60,363 nucleotides of DNA from an uncultured Gammaproteobacteria bacterium (GTDB taxonomy: Bacteria; Pseudomonadota; Gammaproteobacteria; PS1; Pseudothioglobaceae). The notes beneath the pieces are model-generated. The model worked only from the letters and a program-made list of their open reading frames with translations, made no database searches and had not been told where the DNA came from. Both the position numbers and the translations under genes were made by a program. Below, piece by piece: positions 1-8,156 of this stretch (position 1 is the stretch's first letter; each line of letters opens with the position of its first letter). The stretch spans positions 1-60,363 of the forward strand of contig CABXIU010000003.1 of assembly GCA_902512305.1 (NCBI GenBank), read 5' to 3'.

Positions 1-120
1 TTGAATGATTACCATTGATAAATTATTGAGTCCATGGACATGTGCGTTAGCAAGTCTTGTCTCTTCGGCGTTTACAAAAGAAGAAATGAATAACAATGAA
101 ATAAAGCTAATTTTTAACAT
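1..120 (-). CDS. ZrgA/DUF2796-like periplasmic metal-binding protein, N-terminal part only
   Basis: The ATG at 120 reads leftward and runs off the window edge, so only 40 residues are visible. Residues 1-18 form a Sec signal peptide (hydrophobic core ISLLFISSF, then VNA-EE). The mature start contains AHVHG followed by L..MVI, which resembles the His-rich start of DUF2796/ZrgA proteins, zinc-uptake accessory proteins of gammaproteobacteria. The family call rests on this short motif and on a Zur-like site upstream. The rest of the gene is outside the window, so function remains an inference. Confidence 0.55.
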   Translation of the reverse strand, partial: MLKISFISLLFISSFVNAEETRLANAHVHGLNNLSMVIIQ

Positions 121-149
121 ACGAGTTTCCTGATTAGTAAAAAAGTGAT

Positions 150-179
150 AATATATCGTAAATGCAATAATATTGCAAT
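150..179 (-). promoter_or_regulatory. Promoter with Zur-like operator upstream of the ZrgA-like gene
   Basis: On the minus strand TTGCAA (173-178) and TATATT (150-155) are separated by 17 nt, a good sigma-70 arrangement for the gene starting at 120. Across the -35 and spacer lies AATGCAATAATATTGCAAT (161-179), centred on a perfect 7+1+7 palindrome at 163-177. It keeps the AATG..ATA.TAT..CA skeleton of the gammaproteobacterial Zur box. A second inverted repeat (GCAATA-GTAA-TATTGC, 175-190) overlaps it. Zur control is inferred from similarity and from the downstream gene. Confidence 0.45.
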
Positions 180-205
180 AGTAATATTGCTCATTCTAGA
201 ATTAT

Positions 206-244
206 ATTTAAACTACAAGCAATGAGTTAAAAAGGGATAATTAC
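206..244 (+). pseudogene. Remnant of the 3' end of the small gene at 12998 (direct repeat copy 1)
   Basis: This stretch nearly matches 13234-13274: the last codons (F-K-L-Q-A-M-S-stop versus F-K-L-Q-A-M-G-stop) and about 14 nt beyond the stop, with two substitutions and one 2-nt gap. Upstream codons do not continue the match apart from one arginine. It is therefore a fragment of the 12998 gene's 3' end, in the same orientation, lying just beyond the 3' end of the GST gene. It forms the left member of a direct-repeat pair around about 13 kb. Confidence 0.6.
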
Positions 245-264
245 ATCCTTTTCAACAAAGCTGC

Positions 265-963
265 CTAGTAGGTACTTTTTGTTGGTCTCTTGCCGTATTC
301 TTTCTCACTTAAAAATTGCGATATATATCCCTGTCTTGTCCACAAGAGTTTATAGTATATGGCCTGTATATCATCTACAGCTGAATCTTTAACTGCTTTT
401 AGCAACATTAAGTTATGCTTCCACTTTGATAGTTTTGGATATCTCTCTGGGGTAATGATAGGTTTATAAATTTGCTCTAAAAAATTCAGCCTTTGGAATA
501 CAGGCGCATAACTCGAGTCCACTAATGAAAATTGCTTTCCATTAAAAAATGGCGGATCTTCTAAACAATTTTCAACCAAGTCGAAATCATTCAGCATCAA
601 TTCAAGTGTGTCCTTAAATTCATTCTCACTCTCTTTGATGGAAAGCTGAAAAGTATATAGGCTTATATTGTTACAGAATTCAATCCAACTTCTATTGATC
701 GCTTTCTTAAGTAAATCTTCTGGATGAAGCTTTGGAGGATATGCCTCATCAATATACTCATTAATAACTGCTGATTCAAAAATTACCGTGTCATCAACAA
801 TTAAAAGAGGCACTTTTTTTAGTGGTGATATAGCTAAAAACCATTCAGGCGGATTTCCTAAATCTACATACTCTATGTCATAATCAATGCCTTTATATTG
901 AAGTGCAATGGCTACCCTTTGTACAAAGGGGCACGCCTTAAAACTAACTAGTTTAGGTGCCAT
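265..963 (-). CDS. Glutathione S-transferase family protein
   Basis: A 232-aa two-domain GST. Residues 4-75 form the thioredoxin-like N-domain: K-A-C-P-F at 9-13 puts a cysteine in the active-site position typical of omega/beta-like and lignin-type GSTs, VPLL (51-54) carries the cis-proline, and ES (63-64) binds the glutathione gamma-glutamyl group. The rest is the helical C-domain. ATG at 963 is chosen over a TTG six bases upstream; it lies 2 nt past the stop of the BKACE gene, so the two are translationally linked. In aromatic catabolic operons such proteins isomerise ring-cleavage products (maleylpyruvate isomerase type) or remove thiol adducts; which applies here cannot be read from the sequence. 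Confidence 0.85.
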   Translation of the reverse strand: MAPKLVSFKACPFVQRVAIALQYKGIDYDIEYVDLGNPPEWFLAISPLKKVPLLIVDDTVIFESAVINEYIDEAYPPKLHPEDLLKKAINRSWIEFCNNISLYTFQLSIKESENEFKDTLELMLNDFDLVENCLEDPPFFNGKQFSLVDSSYAPVFQRLNFLEQIYKPIITPERYPKLSKWKHNLMLLKAVKDSAVDDIQAIYYKLLWTRQGYISQFLSEKEYGKRPTKSTY

Positions 964-965
964 TG

Positions 966-1745
966 TCAATTAAAAAGCATACTTACTGCTTTTACTTTTG
1001 TTTCATTATTTGGGGAAATTTTTCCATCAGGCATAAAAATTGAGTTTTCAAACCCCACTCTAATCTTTCCACCAAGTTTTATAGCGCTTTTAATACAGCC
1101 CACTTCTTCTTTACCAAATGCACAAATAGCCCAATCAGCTTTTATATTATTTACTTTAGCTCTATCTAGAAAGGGCTGGATCTTACTTGGTGAGCTTATT
1201 TCGCCGGTGTAGTGACCAATTACAAACAAGCACCAAACCTTCTGTTTTGAGAGTCCAGATTGATCAAGCGCTAGAGCCAGCAAGTCAACATCTTCAGGAT
1301 CATAGAGGATGTGTTGAATCTTCACTCCTTTTTCGCTGAGGTATTGATAAATTTTTATGTCCTCTTGTATTGGTCGAAATGATGGAATCATTTCACGAAT
1401 GCCAATTGAGATACCAGGAGTATTAACATCATAGGCAAGTTTTCGCATATCTTCTGGTGTGTATCTTCCAACAGCCTCTGTTGTAATTTGAAGGTGCATC
1501 TCAGGGACAGCCACTTCTAACTCAGCCAACGCCTCTTTATAAAGCCCTGAGTCTAGTACATGAAGGCCGTTTTTATCCCGCACGTGAAAATGCATCGCTT
1601 CAGCACCAGCAGTGTAGCAATTTTTAGCTGTGCTTACAATCTCAGAAATTGAAAGTGGCACTGCAGGATGGTCTTTTTGCATTTTTCTTGAGCCGTTCGG
1701 CGAGACCATGAGTTTTGGTAATTCTATTGGCTGGTAAAACGACAC
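966..1745 (-). CDS. BKACE (DUF849) family beta-keto acid cleavage enzyme
   Basis: A 259-aa TIM-barrel enzyme. NGSRKMQKDHPAVP near the N-terminus and HFHVRD (52-57, zinc-binding His52/His54) are family hallmarks, as is RVGFENS near residue 230. The family condenses a beta-keto acid with acetyl-CoA, releasing acetoacetate and a CoA ester. Substrates vary widely (3-keto-5-aminohexanoate, dehydrocarnitine, beta-ketoadipate and others), so the specific reaction here is unknown. It sits between the aromatic hydroxylase and the GST in one leftward unit, suggesting it handles a late intermediate of the same pathway. Slightly short of the usual 270-310 aa. Confidence 0.88.
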   Translation of the reverse strand: MSFYQPIELPKLMVSPNGSRKMQKDHPAVPLSISEIVSTAKNCYTAGAEAMHFHVRDKNGLHVLDSGLYKEALAELEVAVPEMHLQITTEAVGRYTPEDMRKLAYDVNTPGISIGIREMIPSFRPIQEDIKIYQYLSEKGVKIQHILYDPEDVDLLALALDQSGLSKQKVWCLFVIGHYTGEISSPSKIQPFLDRAKVNNIKADWAICAFGKEEVGCIKSAIKLGGKIRVGFENSIFMPDGKISPNNETKVKAVSMLFN

Positions 1746-1790
1746 TTTCCTCTCCTTTATTTACGTTAAATTATCAATAACAGGTTCGCA

Positions 1791-3260
1791 TTAAACAATG
1801 TTTAATTCGTTTAGCTTATTTTTTATAAACTCATTTAAATTAAAGCTTGGGGGACAAGTTTCAAGAATAAATCTATCAGGTCTTACAATAATTGCCTTGG
1901 CATTATAATAATTTAATAGGTCTGCCAAACCTACAACTTGATGGCTATAAAAAGACTTAATTTTACTCTTTAGTTCATTATCTTTTAGCTCTGCAGCCAA
2001 AAGTAAAACTGGCTGCTTTGCGAACTTCAAGTCTAGTCTTGTGCCATTATTCATTGTTAGTTGAGGGAAAGGTTTTCCTCTATTCTTATCTGATTTTTTG
2101 CCAAGACCAGGCCCAAGTTCTGGCTGAATTGATTTCATACTCATAGTTCCATCAGAATTTTCGGAAATATTATTTGTAATTTTTGAAGTGCCAATATCGT
2201 TAATAAACTCACCCATTCTCATTGTTGTTTGAATATATTCCTTAACATTTGAGAACCTTTCTGATTGATACGTATCGAGCAGTTTTTCATTATGACCATT
2301 TGTTAAACAAAGACTAATTTTCCAGGCCAGGTTTGAAGCATCTCTAATTCCAGCACACATACCTTGTCCCATAAATGGAGGCATTAAGTGTGCAGCATCA
2401 CCTGCTAAAAAAATACGTCCCGATCTCCATTTCATAGCTATAGCAGATTGAAAAGTGTAAATTGTTTTTCTTTCTAACTCTGCCTCGAAAGGCTGTAGCC
2501 AAGGTTTTAAAAAATTCCAAATATATTTGTCAGATAAAATTTCTTTTTCATCCTCATGGTCATGAATAGCAAACTCCCAGCGCCTTCTTCTTCCAACATT
2601 TCGACAGTAGGTTGCTGGTCTTTTTGAATTTGAGTACTGAATAGTTCTATCAGCCAATTTATTATTATCATGTTTTAAAATTAAATCAACTACTGACCAC
2701 TTCTGAGTAAACCCAAGGTTTACAAGCTTATTTCCCATTTGCTCCCTAGTCGTTGATCCGGCACCATCACAGCCTATAACGTAGCTTGATTCTACTGAAT
2801 GAAGTTGATTAGTCTGAGTGTCTTTAAACACTATGTCTACATGATGATCGATATTTTTTATTTTTAAAACTTTTGCATTCTGTCTTATGGAAACTTTTTT
2901 AAAGTCTTTTAAGCTTCTTCGAAGCTGCCTTTCTAAGTCAGGTTGATGAAACCTATAGCTTGGATACCAACCATTAATCGTTCGAGATCGAGGACGTGGC
3001 CAGTCCAGTACTACTTCATCGTCTGCATTTACAAACTTAGTTCCTTTGTTAATAATTGTATATCTTGCAAACCTTTCTGAAATTCCAATAGACTGAAAAA
3101 TACGCATCACTTCATCATCAAAATGAACCGCTCTAGGAAGATTAAAAATACTTTTTTCACGCTCTAGAATTAATATAGACAGTCCATTCAGCGCCAATAG
3201 ATTAGCTATAGTTCCACCTACTGGACCAAGTCCCACTATAACAACATCATATGATTTCAT
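1791..3260 (-). CDS. FAD-dependent aromatic hydroxylase (MhpA/PheA-type group A flavin monooxygenase)
   Basis: A 489-aa flavoprotein with the three group A signatures: the dinucleotide fold GLGPVG (10-15) ending in an acidic residue (LERE, 32-35), the DG motif GCDGAGSTTR, and the GD motif in GRIFLAGDAAHLMPPFMGQG that binds the FAD ribityl. MhpA-like enzymes use NAD(P)H and O2 to ortho-hydroxylate phenolic rings, giving catechols for extradiol cleavage; the next gene upstream is exactly such a dioxygenase, 28 nt away. It is shorter than E. coli MhpA (554 aa), mostly in the C-terminal thioredoxin-like domain. The substrate is not determinable from the sequence. Confidence 0.85.
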   Translation of the reverse strand: MKSYDVVIVGLGPVGGTIANLLALNGLSILILEREKSIFNLPRAVHFDDEVMRIFQSIGISERFARYTIINKGTKFVNADDEVVLDWPRPRSRTINGWYPSYRFHQPDLERQLRRSLKDFKKVSIRQNAKVLKIKNIDHHVDIVFKDTQTNQLHSVESSYVIGCDGAGSTTREQMGNKLVNLGFTQKWSVVDLILKHDNNKLADRTIQYSNSKRPATYCRNVGRRRRWEFAIHDHEDEKEILSDKYIWNFLKPWLQPFEAELERKTIYTFQSAIAMKWRSGRIFLAGDAAHLMPPFMGQGMCAGIRDASNLAWKISLCLTNGHNEKLLDTYQSERFSNVKEYIQTTMRMGEFINDIGTSKITNNISENSDGTMSMKSIQPELGPGLGKKSDKNRGKPFPQLTMNNGTRLDLKFAKQPVLLLAAELKDNELKSKIKSFYSHQVVGLADLLNYYNAKAIIVRPDRFILETCPPSFNLNEFIKNKLNELNIV

Positions 3261-3288
3261 GTTTTTAACTTAAACGAGCTTTAGTTTG

Positions 3289-4263
3289 TCATTGTTTTTT
3301 AACCGCCTGAGAGTATAGCCAAGGACAGTCCACCAATAATGGTGCTTGCTTGCCTTCTAGTGCTGTTTCTAATCTTTTTGAACGAAACATAAGTCTCTCT
3401 TCATCAGAAAGATAGAGTCGCTCATGCCCCCAAAAACTAGGACCTTCAAAGGTTTCAATAGGTTCCCATGAGGACGGATCAATGATTCGACCTCCCCATC
3501 CATTCTCAACAAAAAAACCAGAAGGTGTGTGTGAATAGAAAGACGTCATATAATCGTTGCTGTGTCTTCCTAATGTATAAGCAATTGCATTATCTTGATA
3601 TTGTAATAAATCATATCCTTGGCCAACGTCATCAAGACTGTTGTATTCAATCATGAAGTGATGAAAGCCTGTCTTCCCTGAACCAAAAAATGCAAAACTA
3701 TGGTGACGGCCATTAACATGAAAGAAGCATAACGAAATTGGCGTATTACTGTAATCACTAATTTTAAAATCTAAAATATCGCGATAGAATGGTATCAATG
3801 ACTCTACATCTTGCACATGAATAACTGCGTGTCCCATGCCAAATGCTCCAGTTTTAAAGCCTGAAATAGGTCGAGCTGGTACAAATGGGTCAGTCTCCTT
3901 CATTGGCTTATAAACAAGCTCAATTCGATTTCCTTGTGGATCATTAAAATAAATTAAATCCTCTACAAAGCGTTTGTCAGAAAAATCTGATTTACCGTAG
4001 AATACTGGTATGTCAATTGCCTCAAGTCTTTCTGCATAGACCTGTAAGTCTTCCTTAAACTCAACCTCCCAGCCCATAAAAGCCAAACCTTCATCTTCAT
4101 TTTTTGTGACTGCTAGGCGTTGTTTTTGATCATCCATTCTAAAACTCAGTGCGCCATTTCCTCTATCTACCAGTTGCATGCCGAGATATTTTTGAGAATA
4201 TTCAGACCAATCACTGAGTTTGCTTGAGTTAACTCCAATATAACTGAGGGCGTTTATAGCCAT
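3289..4263 (-). CDS. Two-domain extradiol (VOC) ring-cleavage dioxygenase
   Basis: A 324-aa type I extradiol dioxygenase built from two vicinal-oxygen-chelate modules (about 4-120 and 142-262). Only the C-terminal module has the iron ligands: His145 in MGHAVIHV, His201/202 in GFHHFMIEY and Glu253 in FFVENGWGG; active-site candidates His187/188 and Tyr243 are also present. It should open a catechol meta to the hydroxyls. The start is set at ATG 4263, with GGAGG 8 nt upstream; a TTG at 4278 would place the ribosome site inside the gene. The C-terminal tail after residue 262 is longer than in most relatives. It follows the TRAP binding protein gene by 68 nt. Confidence 0.88.
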   Translation of the reverse strand: MAINALSYIGVNSSKLSDWSEYSQKYLGMQLVDRGNGALSFRMDDQKQRLAVTKNEDEGLAFMGWEVEFKEDLQVYAERLEAIDIPVFYGKSDFSDKRFVEDLIYFNDPQGNRIELVYKPMKETDPFVPARPISGFKTGAFGMGHAVIHVQDVESLIPFYRDILDFKISDYSNTPISLCFFHVNGRHHSFAFFGSGKTGFHHFMIEYNSLDDVGQGYDLLQYQDNAIAYTLGRHSNDYMTSFYSHTPSGFFVENGWGGRIIDPSSWEPIETFEGPSFWGHERLYLSDEERLMFRSKRLETALEGKQAPLLVDCPWLYSQAVKKQ

Positions 4264-4331
4264 TCCAATAGCCTCCAATAAAAAGAGCTCGCAATGTCAA
4301 CCAAAGAGAGCTCTTAATATTTTATTATTTA

Positions 4332-5354
4332 TCAGCCATCGATGCTAGTTATGATTTCTCTTGCTCTTTTAAGAACTGCATCACCATCTAGACCTTTGCC
4401 TTTCATTTCATCTAACCAGTCAGCTTCGATTGGCGCTAATATAGACTTAAATCTATCAAGACTAGCTCCTGAAACTTCAGACATTACATGTCCATCAAGT
4501 CCTGCAATTTCGGCTTTAAGTTTCGCATTTTGAGCATCAATCAGCGATGCTGCCCAGTCGCCAAAAGCGTGGCCACTGTTGTTGTCAATCACTTCTTTAA
4601 GATTATCAGGAAGACTGTTATATTTATCTTCATTCATAATCAAACCAAAAGTTGCATTCGTAATGTTGACTTCAGTATGATATTTGGTCACTTCATACAG
4701 TTTAAATGAGCCAACTGCAGTGTAAGGAAAAGGAGTTCCATCTACTACACCTTTTTGAAGGGCTTCGTAAGTTCCTGGAGCAGGCACTGACACTCCAGTT
4801 GCACCCAGCTTAGCAAGAATAGTTCCGGCTATTTTACTAGGTACTCTCATTTTCATTCCTTCCAAGTCACTAGGCTCAAGTACATTTTTATCCTTCATAT
4901 GAAACTGATATGCAGGGTTAGAGTGAAGTCCTACAAGCTTAATTCCATCCATTTCTTTATCAAGATACCCTTCTTCATATAGCGTATTAAGCGCCTTTGA
5001 TCCGGCTTTTGATGTTCTAGTTAAAAATGGTAACTCAACAACTGAACTTAGAGGGAATTGACCGCCAATATATCCTAGAACGGTCCATGACATATCAGCA
5101 ATTCCGCCTTTTACAATGTCATATTGCTTTGGTGGTCCACCTAAAACACCTCCAGCATATACCTTAACCTCAAGCCCTCCATTTGACTCTGCATTGACTT
5201 TATCTGCCCAGGCACTCAAAATTTTACTTGCAATAAATGCACCACCTGGCTCAAAAGTTGCTAATTTAATTTTTATAGCTTCAGCTGAAGCTGAACCTGC
5301 AAATGCTAGAGAAAACACACCCAGCATCAACAACTTTACTGTTTTTTTAAACAT
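4332..5354 (-). CDS. TRAP transporter solute-binding protein (DctP family)
   Basis: A 340-aa periplasmic receptor with a clear signal peptide (1-24, cleavage after SASAEA). The mature part has the DctP fold, including the conserved arginine in MRVPSKIAGTILAKLGA, the region that binds the ligand carboxylate in characterised members. TRAP receptors mostly bind organic acids. It is transcribed leftward while its membrane partners (6322-8132) are transcribed rightward from the shared promoter region, with the hydrolase gene between. Together they make one complete tripartite importer whose ligand is probably the acid metabolised by the neighbours. Confidence 0.92.
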   Translation of the reverse strand: MFKKTVKLLMLGVFSLAFAGSASAEAIKIKLATFEPGGAFIASKILSAWADKVNAESNGGLEVKVYAGGVLGGPPKQYDIVKGGIADMSWTVLGYIGGQFPLSSVVELPFLTRTSKAGSKALNTLYEEGYLDKEMDGIKLVGLHSNPAYQFHMKDKNVLEPSDLEGMKMRVPSKIAGTILAKLGATGVSVPAPGTYEALQKGVVDGTPFPYTAVGSFKLYEVTKYHTEVNITNATFGLIMNEDKYNSLPDNLKEVIDNNSGHAFGDWAASLIDAQNAKLKAEIAGLDGHVMSEVSGASLDRFKSILAPIEADWLDEMKGKGLDGDAVLKRAREIITSIDG

Positions 5355-5384
5355 AATATTCTCCTATATATTATTTTTCTAATA

Positions 5385-6242
5385 TTAATCATGAATAATT
5401 TCATCATTAATTTCATTTGATAGTATCCCAATATCTGAGATCTCTATCTCTACTTTATCTCCCTGTTTCATAAAAACAGGTGGATTTCTTTTTGCGCCAA
5501 CACCTCCAGGCGTTCCAGTGACTAAAACATCTCCAGCACGCCATGGTAGGGCTTTAGAGACGTAAGAAATCAACAAAGGAATGTCAAAAATAAGCTGGCT
5601 TAGATTTGCGCTTTGCATTATCTTACCATTCAATCTAGTTTGAAGTGAAAGTGCCTTGTAATCGGGCACGTTTTCAGCTAGAACCATATGCGGGCCAAAA
5701 CCCCCAGTTTTTTGGAAGTTCTTGCCCATACCAAATTGTCTTGTATGTTGTTGCCAATCACGAATAGTGCCGTCGTTATAACAAGAGTATCCAACAATGT
5801 GCTTTAAGGCATCCTCTTCCTTAATATGAGTCCCTGCATCTCCCATGATTACAGCAAGTTCGCCTTCAAAATCTAGATGTGTAGAAACTAGCGGTCTTTG
5901 AATGTGTTGTAAATGTGCTGTTTGACTATCTGGGAATCGATGAAAGATAACTGGATTTTCTTCAATTGTTCTATTTGTCTCTACAACGTGTTTATGATAG
6001 TTAAGCCCTACACAAATAATTTTTCCTGGATTTGGTATAACCGGAAGTAGCTCTGTTTCGTTATAATTAATTTTTCCAGGGTTTTCTAAAGCGTATTTTT
6101 TTGCTTGTGGAATTGCGTTCTTTGAAATTAAATCCTTTAATGTCCTGGCACCAAGCACTTTGTCTGTAAGATCAGTGATAGTATTTTCATCGGTGACACC
6201 GAAACGAGGACTGCCTTGTAAGTTGAAAGAAATGAATTTCAT
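5385..6242 (-). CDS. Fumarylacetoacetate hydrolase-family protein
   Basis: A 285-aa FAH-superfamily enzyme: an N-terminal cap to about residue 70, then GLNYHKH, the acidic metal site DFEGELAVIMG and the downstream Asp in NDGTIRDWQ that completes the divalent-metal site. Family members hydrolyse C-C bonds of acylpyruvates, decarboxylate or hydrate meta-cleavage products such as 2-hydroxyhexadienedioate. It is the first gene of the leftward unit, beginning 79 nt from the divergent dctQ. With an extradiol dioxygenase downstream, processing the ring-fission product is the most economical role. Confidence 0.88.
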   Translation of the reverse strand: MKFISFNLQGSPRFGVTDENTITDLTDKVLGARTLKDLISKNAIPQAKKYALENPGKINYNETELLPVIPNPGKIICVGLNYHKHVVETNRTIEENPVIFHRFPDSQTAHLQHIQRPLVSTHLDFEGELAVIMGDAGTHIKEEDALKHIVGYSCYNDGTIRDWQQHTRQFGMGKNFQKTGGFGPHMVLAENVPDYKALSLQTRLNGKIMQSANLSQLIFDIPLLISYVSKALPWRAGDVLVTGTPGGVGAKRNPPVFMKQGDKVEIEISDIGILSNEINDEIIHD

Positions 6243-6265
6243 AATCGTTTAATTTTTCATGTAAA

Positions 6266-6294
6266 TTGAATGGTAAACCATTCTAAAATAAAAA
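6266..6294 (+). promoter_or_regulatory. Divergent promoter with a TGGT-AA-ACCA operator
   Basis: The perfect 16-bp palindrome GAATGGTAAACCATTC occupies 6268-6283. Its TGGT-N2-ACCA core matches the operator type of FCD-subfamily GntR repressors (FadR-like). TTGAAT (6266-6271) and TAAAAT (6289-6294), 17 nt apart, form a plausible rightward promoter for dctQ with the palindrome covering the -35 and spacer. On the other strand TTGATT and TACCAT, also 17 nt apart, could drive the leftward unit, with the -10 inside the palindrome. One regulator could thus close both units. No GntR gene is in the window. Confidence 0.6.
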
Positions 6295-6321
6295 TCAATA
6301 TTATTAAAGCAATGTAATTTC

Positions 6322-6813
6322 ATGCAAAACATAATAAAAAAAATAGTCGACATTTCTGCAATATTGGCATGCATAGTATTGTTCTTATTGGCATTATTAA
6401 CTTTTTTTGATGTTGTAGGAAGGCGATTTTTTAATTCGCCAGTTACTGGCACCATTGAAATTGTCCAAATTGGAATGGCTATAGTAGCATTTTTTGCAAT
6501 GCCAAGAACTTTTTATTTAAATGCACACGTCTCTGCAGACTTTATTAACAATATATCAATAAGAAAATTTGAAGTTTTCATTTTAGTTTTTAGATTCTTA
6601 TTGATGCTTATTATGATGTCTCTCATGGCCTATGCAGCCTTACTGAGTGCAAACTCATTTTTCCAAGACGGAAGATCAACCATTGAACTTGAATTATATT
6701 TTTATCCATTTTTCTATCTTATTGCTTTTGGCCTTTTCATTAGTGTTACAGCTATTATCTTCTGGTTTTTGAGATCTATTTCTGAAAAAAAATCTGAATG
6801 GAGAGCTCTTTAA
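6322..6813 (+). CDS. TRAP transporter small permease (DctQ family)
   Basis: A 163-aa membrane protein with four predicted helices (about 10-30, 48-66, 88-110, 130-152), the DctQ topology. The conserved region between helices 1 and 2 reads DVVGRRFFNSPVTGTIEIVQ, typical of the family. It pairs with DctM in the inner membrane to form the Na+-driven importer fed by the DctP protein at 4332. The start lies 79 nt from the divergent hydrolase gene and just downstream of the palindromic operator; its stop overlaps the dctM start in TAATG. Confidence 0.9.
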   Translation: MQNIIKKIVDISAILACIVLFLLALLTFFDVVGRRFFNSPVTGTIEIVQIGMAIVAFFAMPRTFYLNAHVSADFINNISIRKFEVFILVFRFLLMLIMMSLMAYAALLSANSFFQDGRSTIELELYFYPFFYLIAFGLFISVTAIIFWFLRSISEKKSEWRAL

Positions 6814-8132
6814 TGGATTTAGATATAGACTCATTAATTAATGGCGGTTTAGCTTTTGCCACGGTATTGGCATTAATGGCTCTGAATGTTCCAGTCGGTA
6901 TTTCAATGTTGTTTGTTGGTTTTGTGGGTTTTGCATTAATTTCAGGTTTTGATCCTGCAATTGTTGTCCTAGGGTTTGCTCCTTATGAAGCTGTCTCAAA
7001 ATACTCACTATCTGTAATGCCGCTTTTTGTATTAATGGGAAATCTTGCAAACAGTGCTAACTTATCAAAAAACTTATATGATGCTGCGTATGCTGTTGTT
7101 GGTCATTATAAGGGTGGACTTGCAATGTCTACTATTGGCGCTTGTGCTGGTTTTGGAATGATCTGTGGGTCTTCCATTGCAACAGCAGCTACGATGGCTC
7201 AAATGGCGGGGCCTGAAATGAAAAGACATGGCTATAGTGATGCTTTAGCTAGTGGTTCAATTGCCTCTGGTGGAACGCTAGGCATTATCATTCCTCCTAG
7301 CGTTATGTTGGTGATTTATGCCTACTTAACTGAGCAATCGATTCAGGCGCTTTTCTTTGCGGCATTGATTCCTGGATTGATTGCAGTCGTTTTATATATG
7401 ATTGCAATTCGTGTTTACCTATATATATACCCAGATGAAGGTGGTAATGGAATAAAAATGCCTCTTGATGAAAGGATTTCTGCTATTAAAAAGGTGCTTC
7501 CAGTCTTTGTTATATTTGCAATCATAATGTCTGGTTTATACCTAGGATTTTTTACAGCAACTGAAAGTGCGGCTGTTGGTGTCATGTTGGTAATCCTGCT
7601 ACTAATGTTTAGAGGCGACCTAACAATAAAACTTTTAAAAGATGCAACCTGGGCTACAATTAGAACGGCTGGCTCTTTATATCTTATTGTTGCTGGAGCC
7701 GCTGTATTTAATTTTTTGATAACTGTTACAGGTCTTCCCTTTACAGTAGTTGAGTATATAAATTTTTTAGATCTTAGTCCTTTAGGGATAATGCTTGTTA
7801 TATGTATTATTTATCTAATTCTCGGAGCACTTATGGACTCTCTAGCTATGTTGTTTCTAACTATACCTGTCTTCTACCCTGTAATAGTTGCTGCCGGTAT
7901 TGACCCCATTTGGTTTGGAATATTTGCTATTATTGTTGTTGAATTTGGCTTGGTGTCACCCCCAGTTGGAATGAACTTGTTTGTAATAAAAGGTGTTATG
8001 AAAGACACACCACTTAAAACAGTATGGTTTGGAACCATTCCTTTTTTAATGACTGATGTGATTCGAATTGCTTTACTTATTGCTTTTCCTGCGTTATGTT
8101 TATATCTTCCGAGCTTAATGTATAGCCAATAA
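6813..8132 (+). CDS. TRAP transporter large permease (DctM family)
   Basis: A 439-aa polytopic transporter with about 11-12 hydrophobic segments and the DctM signatures GxxxGxxxPPS-like (SGGTLGIIIPPSVMLVIYA) and, near the C-terminus, VVEFGLVSPPVGMNLFVIKG; the two PP motifs mark the pseudo-symmetric substrate and sodium sites. ATG 6813 overlaps the dctQ stop (TAATG) with GGAG 9 nt upstream and is preferred to an in-frame ATG at 6798. It completes the tripartite importer. The sulfatase follows after 24 nt, probably on the same transcript. Confidence 0.92.
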   Translation: MDLDIDSLINGGLAFATVLALMALNVPVGISMLFVGFVGFALISGFDPAIVVLGFAPYEAVSKYSLSVMPLFVLMGNLANSANLSKNLYDAAYAVVGHYKGGLAMSTIGACAGFGMICGSSIATAATMAQMAGPEMKRHGYSDALASGSIASGGTLGIIIPPSVMLVIYAYLTEQSIQALFFAALIPGLIAVVLYMIAIRVYLYIYPDEGGNGIKMPLDERISAIKKVLPVFVIFAIIMSGLYLGFFTATESAAVGVMLVILLLMFRGDLTIKLLKDATWATIRTAGSLYLIVAGAAVFNFLITVTGLPFTVVEYINFLDLSPLGIMLVICIIYLILGALMDSLAMLFLTIPVFYPVIVAAGIDPIWFGIFAIIVVEFGLVSPPVGMNLFVIKGVMKDTPLKTVWFGTIPFLMTDVIRIALLIAFPALCLYLPSLMYSQ

Positions 8133-8156
8133 AATTAATTTTATTAAGGAGTATTT

